From the NCBI GenBank assembly GCA_963922205.1, contig CAWUHX010000114.1, positions 62,001 through 126,000 of the forward strand: DNA of 64,000 nucleotides. The letters are read 5' to 3'. Positions within the stretch are counted from its first letter, which is position 1, and every line of letters starts with the position of its first letter. The notes under the pieces are model-generated. The model saw nothing but the letters and a program-made list of their open reading frames with translations, was not told the origin of the DNA and ran no database searches. The translations under genes were made by a program, and so were the position numbers. Below are positions 55,115 to 64,000 of this stretch, in pieces. Source of the stretch: Romanomermis culicivorax (lineage: Eukaryota > Nematoda > Enoplea > Mermithida > Mermithidae).

Positions 55115-57713
55115 ACTAGTTTATTAGAAAATGCCCCGATCGGGCAGAAAAAAGGAGAATATACTTGCTTCGACAGTTGCCATGGTAGAAAAAGAAGTGG
55201 ACTAGATTTTTGAGGACTTGGGTCAAAGTTGGAAAAAATTTACTTCCTTTATATTGGATTTTCATTCTTTCTAAAAAAAATTGTCTATGTCTGTGAAAAA
55301 GTATATTCTGCAGCATCGTGCATTTTGTCCTTCAACTGGCATCAACTACAGTAAAATTTTTCTGTATGAAAATTATATGCACCTGACTACAAGTGTAAAG
55401 AAATGGTAAACCGATAGCATTAACTTCCGACCAATTCAAAACTCCTGCCTTTCACACTAGCTGAAAAATAGTGAGGGAGGCATATTACAGTCATTTTCAG
55501 AACGATAAAGGAACCTGAGGTTCATTGCACTAACCCAACATGAGGATAATCTCAACATCGGGATTAAATTGATGATCCTGAGTTTAAGCTATTCACAATG
55601 TCCAAATTATTTTCTTTCAATGCACAAATCATACTCACTTCAGGATTAACTAAAACTGAGGTTTAAGTTCGAGTTTGGGAATCACAGAAATTTTCATATT
55701 TATTTGCTTTAGAGACAAGAAAATTATGCGAAAATGTCACTTGATTCTTTTTGTTGACACCAAATTCAGTGAAATGTTTAACACCATTGGAAGCAAACAT
55801 ATGTGAGAGGAGACACGAGGGTACAAATTTCCACAAGGGTTTTGAAACTGGAAAATTTGTTATGCAAAAAAATTTTTTGGTCAATTTTTTTTTGAATTTT
55901 TTGTCTCACAAAATGCTAAAACACCAAGGTCCACGCCTGTACTCTCCTAAAAATTTCAGAGATGCACATGCTTGGTTGGAAAGTGTGTTGATGCACTCAG
56001 CTGCAGAATATACTTTTTCACAGACATAGACAATTTTTTTGAGAAAGAATGAAAATCCAATATAAAGGAAGTGAATTTTTTCCAACTTTGACCCAAGTTC
56101 TCAAAAATCTAGTCCACTTCTTTTTCTACCATGGCAACTGTCGAAGCAAGTATATTCTCCTTTTTTCTGCCCGATCGGGGCATTTTCTAATAAACTAGTT
56201 CACCTCTTTTTAGTGGGCCTCAACCATGCACAAAAACTTTCATAGAAGCACATTGAAGTCTTAAATTTGGTCATCTGCACTTCAAAAAAAAAATAAAAAA
56301 AAACTTCAAGCAACGAATTCTCACTTCCGGCAAAAGTAAAGGATGTGTAAACCGCATAGTACTTAAAAAACGGTGTAAAGATACTGAAAGGGGACCATAT
56401 CTATTGAATTCTTCATGGTTTAGAATTCTTCAACCCAAAAAATCGCAGAAATACCTTTGTTTACACAAATGACTTTTTTAGTGTAAACTGACTCCGTCCA
56501 TTGAATTTCCCATGGTCAGAAACATTTTCCCTCAAAAATCGCAGAAATACATTTGTTTACACTCAATATGAAATGATGTGTAAAGTGATCACTTTCATTA
56601 AATTCCCAGTGGTCGAAAACCCCTCCCTCAAAAAACTCACGAAAACAGGCTTGGTTAAATCCGGAATAATTTTTTTGTGTAAAGTGACACATCCATTGAA
56701 TTCCCCGTAGTCGAAAACCCCTTCCATAAGAATCACGAAAATACGCTTGTTTACACCCGCGATAGTTTTTTTTATAAGATGATCGCATTCATCAAATTCT
56801 CCGTGATCGAAAACCCCGTCCAGCGGAAAATCACGAAAATACGTTTTTTTACAGCCGGGATAAGTTTTTGTGTAAAGTGATCGCATTCATTAAATTCCCC
56901 GTGGTCGAAAACCCCTTCCATCAATAAATCACGAAAATACGTTTGTTTACACACGGGATAGTTTTTGGTGTAAAGTAATCACATTCATTGAATTCCTCGT
57001 TGTCGAAAATCCGCTCCACAAGAAAATTACGGCAGTACGCTTGTTTACACCGTGGATAATTTATTTGTGTAAAGTGAGGACGTCTATTGAATTCCCCGCA
57101 GTCGAAAACTCCCTCCACTGAAAAATCACGGAAATACGCTTGTTTACACCCGGGATAATTTTTCGTGTAAAGTGACCGCGTCCATCAAATTCCCAATGGT
57201 CGAAAACCCTTGCAGCCCAAAAATCCCAATAAGGCTACAGGTTTATTTGAAACGGCTAAAAAATTAGTAGTGCATTATGCTGCAAAAACTAATTTTTTTG
57301 AACCCAAAAGTATTATATAACAAAATTGGGGAATTTGGCTTTTTCCGGGACTTTGGACAACCATATAATTGAATTGAGGCCATATTTCAAAGAAAAAAAA
57401 ATTCGCATTTGAGATTACACCCCCAAGATGCTTAGGCCGAAGTATGGAGGTTGGATATGGCACACCGATTGCTGGGCATGGTGGAACTGGGGGACCTTAA
57501 AAAGTGCGTTTTTTACCTGTTTTTGGGGCCCCACCGAGCACCACTTGCAGATAGAGGCGAAATGACAAAAGGCACCCCATAGTTTGACCCTATGCCCGAT
57601 ATTATGCAAAAAACCCGAAGGTTCTAGCTCTTACCGTTTTGGTTCTAGAGGGGGGGGGACATGAAATTTGGGGGCCAAGTATATTATAGGTTGACGCTGT
57701 CGCGCCACCTATG
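55115..57713 (-). mobile_element. Large fold-back element FB1, right copy
   Basis: Inverted relative to 34742-37705: the outer tip at 57713 reads inward as TAGGTGGCGCGACAGC. It contains the conserved segment (about 57280-57640), the 98-bp array, and the internal fold-back pair 55130-55320 / 55983-56180. The inner end is truncated near 55115 next to a TATAGTCTG-MITE fragment (54900-55090). It lacks the nested hAT and the extra 600 bp of the left copy. Confidence 0.8.
56400..57220 (-). repeat. 98-bp tandem array of FB1 (about 9 units)
   Basis: Units start near 56417, 56514, 56612, 56710, 56806, 56904, 57003, 57101 and 57199 (spacing 95-99 bp), each with GGTCGAAAACCCC or a variant. The left FB1 copy has five units. 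ORFs rich in FDHGEFNECDHF are translations of this unit. Confidence 0.88.
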
Positions 57714-58440
57714 ATATCCGTAAAATGACTCATCTAATAATATACCTCTGGTTCAACCTGTGGAGATTTCGGATGTGCAGTAGCTTCATGCCCATAGTGG
57801 TAGACCATTATTTTTCATTTTAATTTTTGCATGATATTTGAAAAGCGAACGATCGGCAATATTCAGTTTACTGCGAAAGTACCTTTCATTTAAAATTAAC
57901 TGAAAATGAAATTTATGATTTGTGACGTGCAATCATTCGACTACGGATTGCAAAATAACTATCTGTTTATACATTGTAGTGTTTCCCATGTTTCTATCAC
58001 TTCTTTCATTGAAGAGCTGTTCTGCAGATGAATCGGTGATCTGCAAAACTAAGCATAATCTTACTTAGTGTTTTCAAAATTGAACTATTTTTATAGGGTT
58101 TATTGATTCTAATAAAAAGTCCTTGAAAAAATACAAAATTTCTGTGCTTTCATGCTAAGCTATATCTATTATTCTGTGCTATCGAATGCAAGAAATTGGA
58201 ATCATCTGTAACGACTACTGTAATTGTGGTTCTCGTGTAGAGTTCAATATGTTAATTTTTCATAAGAGTTGGGATCAAAAGGCAAAAATTCTATTTTGTC
58301 TAAAAATTTACCTATTGAAGTAATTTTTTGGGAATTTCGAATGCTTTAACCTTATCCGCACTCTTGGATATTTTAAATTCGTTCCTGTCCCTAAGCCGTG
58401 CATAATCTGGATACTTTACTGTACAGGCAAGCGTCACTTG
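57714..58440. other. Upstream region of EMC6
   Basis: AT-rich, between the tip of FB1 and the EMC6 acceptor. No exon or delimited repeat recognised. Confidence 0.4.
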
Positions 58441-58491
58441 AGTCACATAGCAGAAAAAATGATCTTCCTGCTCTACATGCATTTTCTGTTT

Positions 58492-58493
58492 AG
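58492..58493 (+). promoter_or_regulatory. Likely trans-splice acceptor of EMC6
   Basis: TTTTCTGTTTAG ends 10 nt before the EMC6 ATG at 58504. A T-rich AG acceptor this close to the start of a single-exon gene fits spliced-leader addition. It also rules out the upstream in-frame ATG at 58459. Confidence 0.5.
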
Positions 58494-58503
58494 CTGTCTG
58501 AAC

Positions 58504-58836
58504 ATGGCCAAAAAGACTAAAAACCAAGAAACGGGGATTGTTTACAGCGAAATGGCCGTGCGCCAAAATTTCGGCGCCTTGGAGTACGGTCGGACGTGCC
58601 AAGCGGCGGCGTCCGGTTGCGCGGCCGGCATTCTGGGCTTGACTGGCTTCTACGGATTCGCTTTTTATTTTATTTGCGCTTTCGTCCAATCGCTGATTTG
58701 GTTCGTCAAAATGGGCGGTCGGTGGGATAAATTTTTTATGCAAAAATCGACCATCTGGAGCCACAGTTTATTCGGCGGTTTGTTCACTTACGTTCTATTG
58801 TGGACCTTTTTGTACGGAATGGTGCACGTTTATTAG
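58504..58836 (+). CDS. EMC6: ER membrane protein complex subunit 6
   Basis: Single exon, 110 residues from MAKKTKNQET, the same length as I recall for human EMC6. EMC6 is a core membrane subunit of the ER membrane complex that inserts tail-anchored and multipass proteins. Landmarks: SEMAVRQNFGALEYGRT, the first hydrophobic segment with AGILGLTGFYGFAFYF, a GGRWDKFF loop, and the strongly conserved C terminus GGLFTYVLLWTFLYGMVHVY. The start was chosen over upstream in-frame codons because of the adjacent acceptor and the length match. The 150-codon antisense ORF (58312-58764) is a shadow of this gene. Confidence 0.96.
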   Translation: MAKKTKNQETGIVYSEMAVRQNFGALEYGRTCQAAASGCAAGILGLTGFYGFAFYFICAFVQSLIWFVKMGGRWDKFFMQKSTIWSHSLFGGLFTYVLLWTFLYGMVHVY

Positions 58837-60069
58837 TAGTTATGATTTTTGTTTGTGAAAATGTGTATAAAAGTTTGTTCTTATGCCTCCGTTTTTTGTT
58901 GTATGTATAAAAATTGAAGTTCTTAGGAGTGTCTAATAACACAAAATCTTTAGCACTGATGTAAAAACAGGCCTAGAAGTGAGATATCGCGGTAGGCCGG
59001 ACCTGATTTAGAGACTGTTTCCCAATCGTTATTACGACGATTCAATCAGGCATTGAAATTTCCAGAAAACCGCAAATATTGTTGAGACTTGAGATCATCG
59101 TTGGCACAATTTTTACAGTCTGTTTCACCTAGCAAAGCCAAGTGCAGCCATCCACTTTGATTGAATCGCGCTAAATGTGCTGTAGCTGAGCTTTGAACTG
59201 TATGTCAAAGGCATTCTTTTGTTTGCATGAACCGAAATAATTTCCAAACAAAGTTCAATCCACATTTTAAAAATGAAAAACGAAGTGAAGGTCGTTCAAA
59301 AGCTTTTTTTGTTTCAATTCCAATTTCACGACAATTCATATAATCCGTAAATGCGAAAACTTTTCGGTTCACGGCACCATGAATGTATTCTTATATTCAA
59401 ATTTCGTATTTGTCATCGAATCAATTTTTCAACTATCAAATGCTCAAAAATATTTATCAGATAGGAAGATAAGACGTAAGAGCTCTTTAGATTTTCTAAA
59501 TTGGTCGTGGCTGGTTGTTCTGACATCAACATTTTAAATTTTTTCAACTTTCAATAAATTTTATGGAAAGCTTTGCAACTTTCAAAATGCTAAAAAGAGT
59601 ACGGTCAAAAATTTTCATAAAGCTTTCACGAATAAGTTTTCACTTAGAAAATTGTTGAATGCTCGCAAGTTCTCGGTCATGTGACACATAGTCGCAGAAA
59701 ATCGTAAAGATGCGATGAAAGTTACTTTCTCTGCAGTTTACAGGCATTCAACAAAAATAGACTATAGTTATCTATCAGTCAGTGATTTGTCATGGTGGTA
59801 AAATTGCCTATTTTTCAACGGCTGTGAAAGTTGATGTTCACTTCTAGACGAAAATTTTACCAGCCAAACTGAGAGAATGAGTGTGGAAGTGATTTTTACA
59901 GGTTAAAATTGCAATTCGATCGTGATTTGCATCGAGCTGCTACTGTTCACAGATTGACCGGAAGAAACTCGGATAATAGAGATTTACTGATAATTTCTAT
60001 GTTTCATTTTTTTTGTATTTAATCTTAAGCAATGATGCTGTAGATTAACGTTCGAATTTTCATACCTAG
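58837..60069. other. Intergenic region, EMC6 to PAN gene
   Basis: Must contain the start (signal peptide exon) of the PAN gene or its intron, but I could not identify it. A TATAGTCTG-type fragment lies near 59760. Otherwise nothing recognised. Confidence 0.35.
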
Positions 60070-62240
60070 AATGTCAAGATGGCCAATTGACTTATCAACA
60101 AGTGAAAGATGTGACCAAAAGTTCTTTTCTTTTCTACATGGAAACGAAATCTCGTTCTGCCGCCGAATGCGTCTTCGCTTGCTACGAACGTCTTCAATTT
60201 TGCAACTCAGTTAAATACGACCCCAAAGATTTCTCTTGCTATTTTTCTTACTATCAACATTCGGACTGCAATCAGTCGGTCGGTCTGATCAAAATTAAGC
60301 CCTTCAGCGAAGATCAAGCAATGCAAAATTCACTGGCTATACATCAGTGGCCGGTTTTATATTCATGCATAAAATGCTTGCCGGTTGATAGTAAGACAAG
60401 GTGTCTGCAAAAATTTCGATCATTTCAGTTAATATCACCTCCTCAGTGCTTGCTTCCAGTTTCCTACAAGATGCGAAAGAAGTGGAGATGTTCGAAAATG
60501 GCAAGGATTTGACTCGAAGCAATGATTTCCCAGAACGGCATCTTATTGTAAGAAGATCAAACAATGAAGCTGGTTCGTTCAAGATTGGAAAGCACATCAA
60601 TGTGACTAAATTTGACGTAAATCAGACAACATCAAATTTTCTGCCAGGTATGTTTTAGGAATATCTAATTCACTTGAAAACTTGCGGCAGAAATTGAAAT
60701 CCTCAAATTTCATGGTCATACAGAGGACAGTTGTGTATTTTTCGGATCGGAATCGAACGTTCGGAAATTTACGTTCATCTTATTGTAAATAGAAATAAGG
60801 AATGGAGTTAGCAAGTAATTTGTAAATACGAATAAATTACGAGAATTTCATTTGACTAGATGTCGTTACCGGGATAGACCCATAACACCTACCAGTCTCA
60901 TTACCGCGGCAGGCCAATTACCGCCGCCAAATTATTTTTTTCCGCAACAAAAAAAGAACTATTGGTGCTTGCGGTACGAATTTTTCGTTTTATCTTCTTC
61001 ACGGCTTGTACATGGAACGTCATGGCCACACACTTCATAATTTATAATTTTACCTTTTAGTCGTAAAAATTTAGTGATTGCTAAAAAACTCTCCTGCTGA
61101 TGCCATGAAAATGCATGTGAACCTTACTGATATTCATTGAGTGCTGATAACAATTTGGCCGTATATTCCTTTCGAAGGGAAAAAGTTTGTCTCAAATTTC
61201 CGTTTATTTTTTGACCATTTTCAGAACGATTATGATTCTTCATGTTTAACGTTCGATCATTCGATTCTTTCAACATAATGTCAATTTAAGAAACATGGGC
61301 CATTGGCGAATTAATTTGCATGCAAATTTGTGAACACAATTCAAGTTTTCTCTCATTTTTTCAATTTCTCGAAAAGTATATTTCAGGTATAAGTTGTAAG
61401 AATCCGATAAACTGTGCCGAGAATATTCTTTCAGCAAAAATTATAAATTCAAAATGGTATAGGTTACGATGCAAATGATGCAACACAGAATGTTTATGCG
61501 CGCCATGAAAGGAACTTATTGGCTAACTGTCGTTATATACAGAATTCAGTATTATTTGCTAAAACCTTACTCCTACAACTTTCTTATTTCTACAAATTTT
61601 TGATCAAAATCATGTTTTAACATAGTCCACTATGCAATTCAGAAATCTGATTGGAGTGAGTGAAAATAAATTCCGAGTTTGTTTATTTTTCTTTTGTCTT
61701 TTTCTCTGTCCATTTTCCTGTTATTATGAATATTATGAAATTATGAATTATTATTATGAATGTACTGTAAATCCATACTTGTAGCGATAACGGGCCAGTC
61801 GTGGTGATGAGCCCTTGCGGCTATGAGCCTGTCGCTGTAGTAAACCTGGTAGCTGTTATAGGCCTGTCGCGGTAACGAGCCCTACTTTTTCGTTTTCCAG
61901 GATACTGTACTTTCTTCTAATCATTGACTGCACAAAGATCTTCTGGTACACAAATTTTCATAACGTCCTGACTTCAGAATGTCCCAAACACGTCGTTTAT
62001 TCTACGCGAGCCACCATGATGCGTTCCAAATCACCTACTTACGTAGTAGCCTCCGGAGTGCCCAATTTACAGGAATGCGCTGATTTGTGCTATCGACAAA
62101 ATTATTGCCTCAGCGCCATCTACCATGACAACGAATGTTCATTGTCACTGGAAAAGGGTTCATGTTCGAAAGCTCTGCTACCGGAATATTACGATGAAGC
62201 CATATTTATTTCGTGCATAAAATGCGCCGATATAATGTGA
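60070..62240 (+). CDS. Secreted protein with two PAN/Apple-like modules (5' partial)
   Basis: Exons 60070-60390, 60429-60647 and 61978-62240. Module 1 begins CQDGQLTYQQV and has Cys in CVFACYERLQFC, FSCYFSYY and DCNQ, ending YSCIKC. Exon 2 codes a Ser/Asn/Lys-rich linker with possible N-glycosylation sites (NITS, NVTK, NQTT). Module 2 begins ECPKHVVYST, with CADLCYRQNYCLSAIY and NECSLSL, ending SCIKCADIM and stop. The two modules share spacing and the terminal SCIKC, and both start after a phase-1 AG|AATGTC-type junction, pointing to exon duplication. PAN domains mediate extracellular protein or carbohydrate binding. The 38-nt intron is at the lower size limit. No signal peptide exon was found, so the 5' end is missing. 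Confidence 0.72.
61785..61890. repeat. Degenerate short tandem repeat (GAGCCTGTCGCTGTA type)
   Basis: Five to six imperfect units of about 18-20 bp inside an intron of the PAN gene; no other signal. Confidence 0.5.
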
Positions 62241-62801
62241 ATTTTTGAGTACAATTTTTTGAAATTCATTTTCGATAAAATAGTCACAAAGTTGAGCGTT
62301 GAATTCTAGAAGTGCACTGGGGTGTTAGTCATACACATAGCGTAGGAGACCTTTAGAGTTTTATAGCACTAAAAATCTTTTTTAAAATCGAACCATCGTG
62401 TTACAGGAATCAGACTGCGACTTTTTCGATGAAAATTGTTCGAATTTTTTTCAGAATCCGAGCATCATTCAACTGAAAAAATTTGAAATCTTTCGAATTG
62501 CCTTTTTTTGTGAATATAGAATTCACATAAATCAGTATTGGTTTTAAAGCGTTTACATGACAGTTTGATTGGCATGTATTTTATAGTCATGCATTTATAT
62601 GATTGAAACAGTTGAAAGTTCCGAATTTTTCCCAAGGTGTGTTTGATCCCACTCAAATAATGGCTTTTAAGGGTTTTTATTTTCTCATTATTTTCTTCAA
62701 CTCAGCAAAGTGGCCATTAATTCAATTCATTTCATCAATCAAGATAAATAATGAAAATTACAAAAATCACATCAGCTTGAAAATCTACACAGGATACTGT
62801 A

Positions 62802-62906
62802 CAATGCCGTGCACAGTATATCCGTATAAAATCAACATTTTTTGGGGCTATTCAGTAAAAAAACCTAGTCCGCCCCCCCCATGAAAAAATCCTGCGCACG
62901 GCCCTG
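62802..62906. mobile_element. 105-bp hAT MITE (CAGGGCCGTGCGCA family)
   Basis: Its right end read inward is CAGGGCCGTGCGCAGGATTT, identical to the left end of 953-1815; its left end is CAATGCCGTGCACAG. Perfect 8-bp TSD, ATACTGTA, at 62794-62801 and 62907-62914. It retains the GGGGCTATTCAGT segment of the longer copy. Confidence 0.92.
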
Positions 62907-63043
62907 ATACTGTAATATTCTTTACACTAGGCCTATCACATTATTCCGGTTTGTTTACACAACTTGAGCTGATTCAATCCGAAAATTTTTCCTTTGCTAT
63001 CCGGTCGGTTTATCCCGTGGTCTCTGATCGTTTTTTCTCAAAC

Positions 63044-63239
63044 ATGCGAATATATTTCATCCCGATCGTCCTATTGTGCATGCCCGCACCTCGCACGTCC
63101 AACGATGAATCGACCACGACCACCAGCAGCACAACTACGACAACCGCAAGGCCTTACGATCCGTGGCCAGACTTCGAAGATATAAAAGACGCTCAACAAG
63201 GCAGTGGTGTGTCAAGTTTCGAGAGAAATTATTTCAAGT
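63044..63239 (+). CDS. Secreted Thr-rich protein, first exon (3' partial)
   Basis: The ATG at 63044 starts MRIYFIPIVLLCMPAPRTS, a short N-terminal hydrophobic core that fits a signal peptide. It is followed by a Thr/Ser run (STTTTSSTTTTTARP, likely O-glycosylated) and then an acidic, aromatic stretch (YDPWPDFEDIKDAQQ). The exon probably ends at TTTCAA|GTAAGA; otherwise the frame stops at once with TAA, giving a 65-residue peptide. An in-frame upstream start (62951) would bury the signal core and was rejected. It may be a neighbour of the PAN gene in a cluster of secreted products. Confidence 0.5.
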
Positions 63240-64000
63240 AAGATAGATAGCAAGATATCCTGCTCTTTGATGGGCAGTACAACATTGTCTTTGTTGCTAA
63301 TGTCTCAACACTCCTAATTTTTCGACTTTTCCTATATTTGTGAAAAGACAATGCGCCTGTCATATACATTATGAAGCGTATTGTGATTAAAGTTCACAAA
63401 AGTTAACAAATTTGGCTAAATTATTGTTTCGTCTCTGAATTAGCAGAAACGATTCCTGAAGGCGTGGGATGCTACTGAAGATTGACCGATTTCGACACAA
63501 AAAGTATACGTTACTTTGTGATAAAATTAACATAAATGAACAACAACAAACTGCGGGCCCGCAAGTCACCCGCAACGGGAAAAAAATTTTGCGGCTGGCG
63601 ACCGTATTGCGGTTTAGTGTGGTTTACGGACCCGTAATGAGTTCTCGAGTGGAGTACTTTTTGCGGTTCTGGTAGCCGCAATCAATACAGTATATGCAAT
63701 TCTGCGCTGAATAACAGTAGATTCCTGAATGTCAAGTAGATGGCCAATTTTTTCAAAACTAGCTCTGTCCACGGTTTTTTTCCTTGGAAGAGGTCTTTTG
63801 AGGGAAAAATTCAAAAATGACGAAAAAAATTTTGGGCAAGGTTCTCATTTTGGAAAAAATTTCGGAAATTCAAAACCGAAAAGATGTATTTTGGTGAACT
63901 TTGGAAGGTCAAAATCTAAAAACTTTCCAGCGCTTCACGTCACTGCATTTTTCTCCAAGTCGTGCTTCTTGGGGAAAAACTTCGGAAAAGGGAATAAAAT
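63240..64000. other. Right edge: mostly intron and repeat
   Basis: A short GC-richer stretch (63540-63680) contains GCGGGCCCGC and GCGGTT repeats. From about 63770 to the end the sequence matches the CCACA/CCCCA hAT repeats (GAGGGAAAAATTC, GGAAGGTCAAAATCT, a degraded GC hairpin). No exon recognised. Confidence 0.4.

Noticed and set aside
56516-57118. Overlapping minus-strand ORFs with repeated FDHGEFNECDHF-like units
   Set aside because: They arise from the 98-bp tandem repeat. The unit length is not a multiple of three, so frames shift from unit to unit.
34742-57713. A single 23 kb Maverick-like transposon with long terminal inverted repeats
   Set aside because: The interval contains the host gene IMP3 and no polymerase, integrase or capsid-like frame. 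Each end is itself a complete fold-back unit, so two separate insertions are more likely.
58459-58503. N-terminal extension of EMC6 (MIFLLYMHFLFSCLN)
   Set aside because: A T-rich AG acceptor falls inside it, and the shorter start gives the expected family length of 110 residues.
58312-58764. 150-codon minus-strand ORF
   Set aside because: Antisense shadow of EMC6.

Overview
This 64 kb window reads as a nuclear chromosome fragment from a nematode. It is AT-rich, its protein-coding genes are split by short and long GT-AG introns, and gene starts often lie just 3' of T-rich AG acceptors, as expected for spliced-leader trans-splicing. A degenerate tract of the nematode telomere hexamer TTAGGC lies inside it. 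I found no bacterial-style operons, tRNAs, rRNAs or CRISPR arrays. Coding regions were rebuilt by checking splice phases exon by exon; protein family names come from recognised motifs, not from a search.

Genes, left to right. (1) 436-5959 (-): 3' exons of a prolyl 4-hydroxylase alpha-like Fe(II)/2-oxoglutarate dioxygenase with a membrane-anchor segment; its 5' end is not found. (2) 10881-13080 (-): a two-exon gene for a 196-residue protein I do not recognise. (3) 15689-23359 (-): a six-exon SH2-domain adaptor, SLP-76/BLNK-like in layout. (4) 23600-26930 (-): a complete six-exon TMEM183 homologue only about 215 bp upstream of gene 3, an operon-like arrangement. (5) Weak plus-strand gene models at 33556-34039 and 38227-38782. 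(6) 52605-53708 (+): complete three-exon IMP3, followed after about 130 bp by a possible second cistron at 53868-54059. (7) 58504-58836 (+): EMC6, 110 residues, intronless. (8) 60070-62240 (+): two PAN/Apple-like modules of a secreted protein, 5' incomplete. (9) 63044-63239 (+): first exon of a secreted Thr-rich protein.

The rest is mostly mobile DNA. More than twenty non-autonomous elements can be delimited, most by 8-bp target-site duplications (TSDs) typical of hAT transposons, with termini such as CAGGG, CAGTG/CACTG, CAGGCCCGTAG or CATACATG. Introns of genes 1, 3 and 4 carry several of them, plus a Tc1/mariner-type element and a 2.25 kb fold-back palindrome. From about 27 to 51 kb the DNA is almost wholly repeats. 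At 41121-45853 elements are nested four deep, each with an intact TSD, with a 5'-truncated LINE innermost. Two copies of a large fold-back element with 98-bp tandem repeats (34742-37705 and 55115-57713) lie in opposite orientation around the IMP3 region.

The most unusual pattern is in the CAGTG/CACTG elements. Copies with clearly related internal sequence end in cassettes of short palindromes, but the repeated word differs between copies (GTGCC, CCACA, CCCCA, CCTCA), while a GC hairpin (GGCGC-GAA-GCGCC type) stays about 155-205 bp from one end. This looks like replaceable transposase-binding ends.
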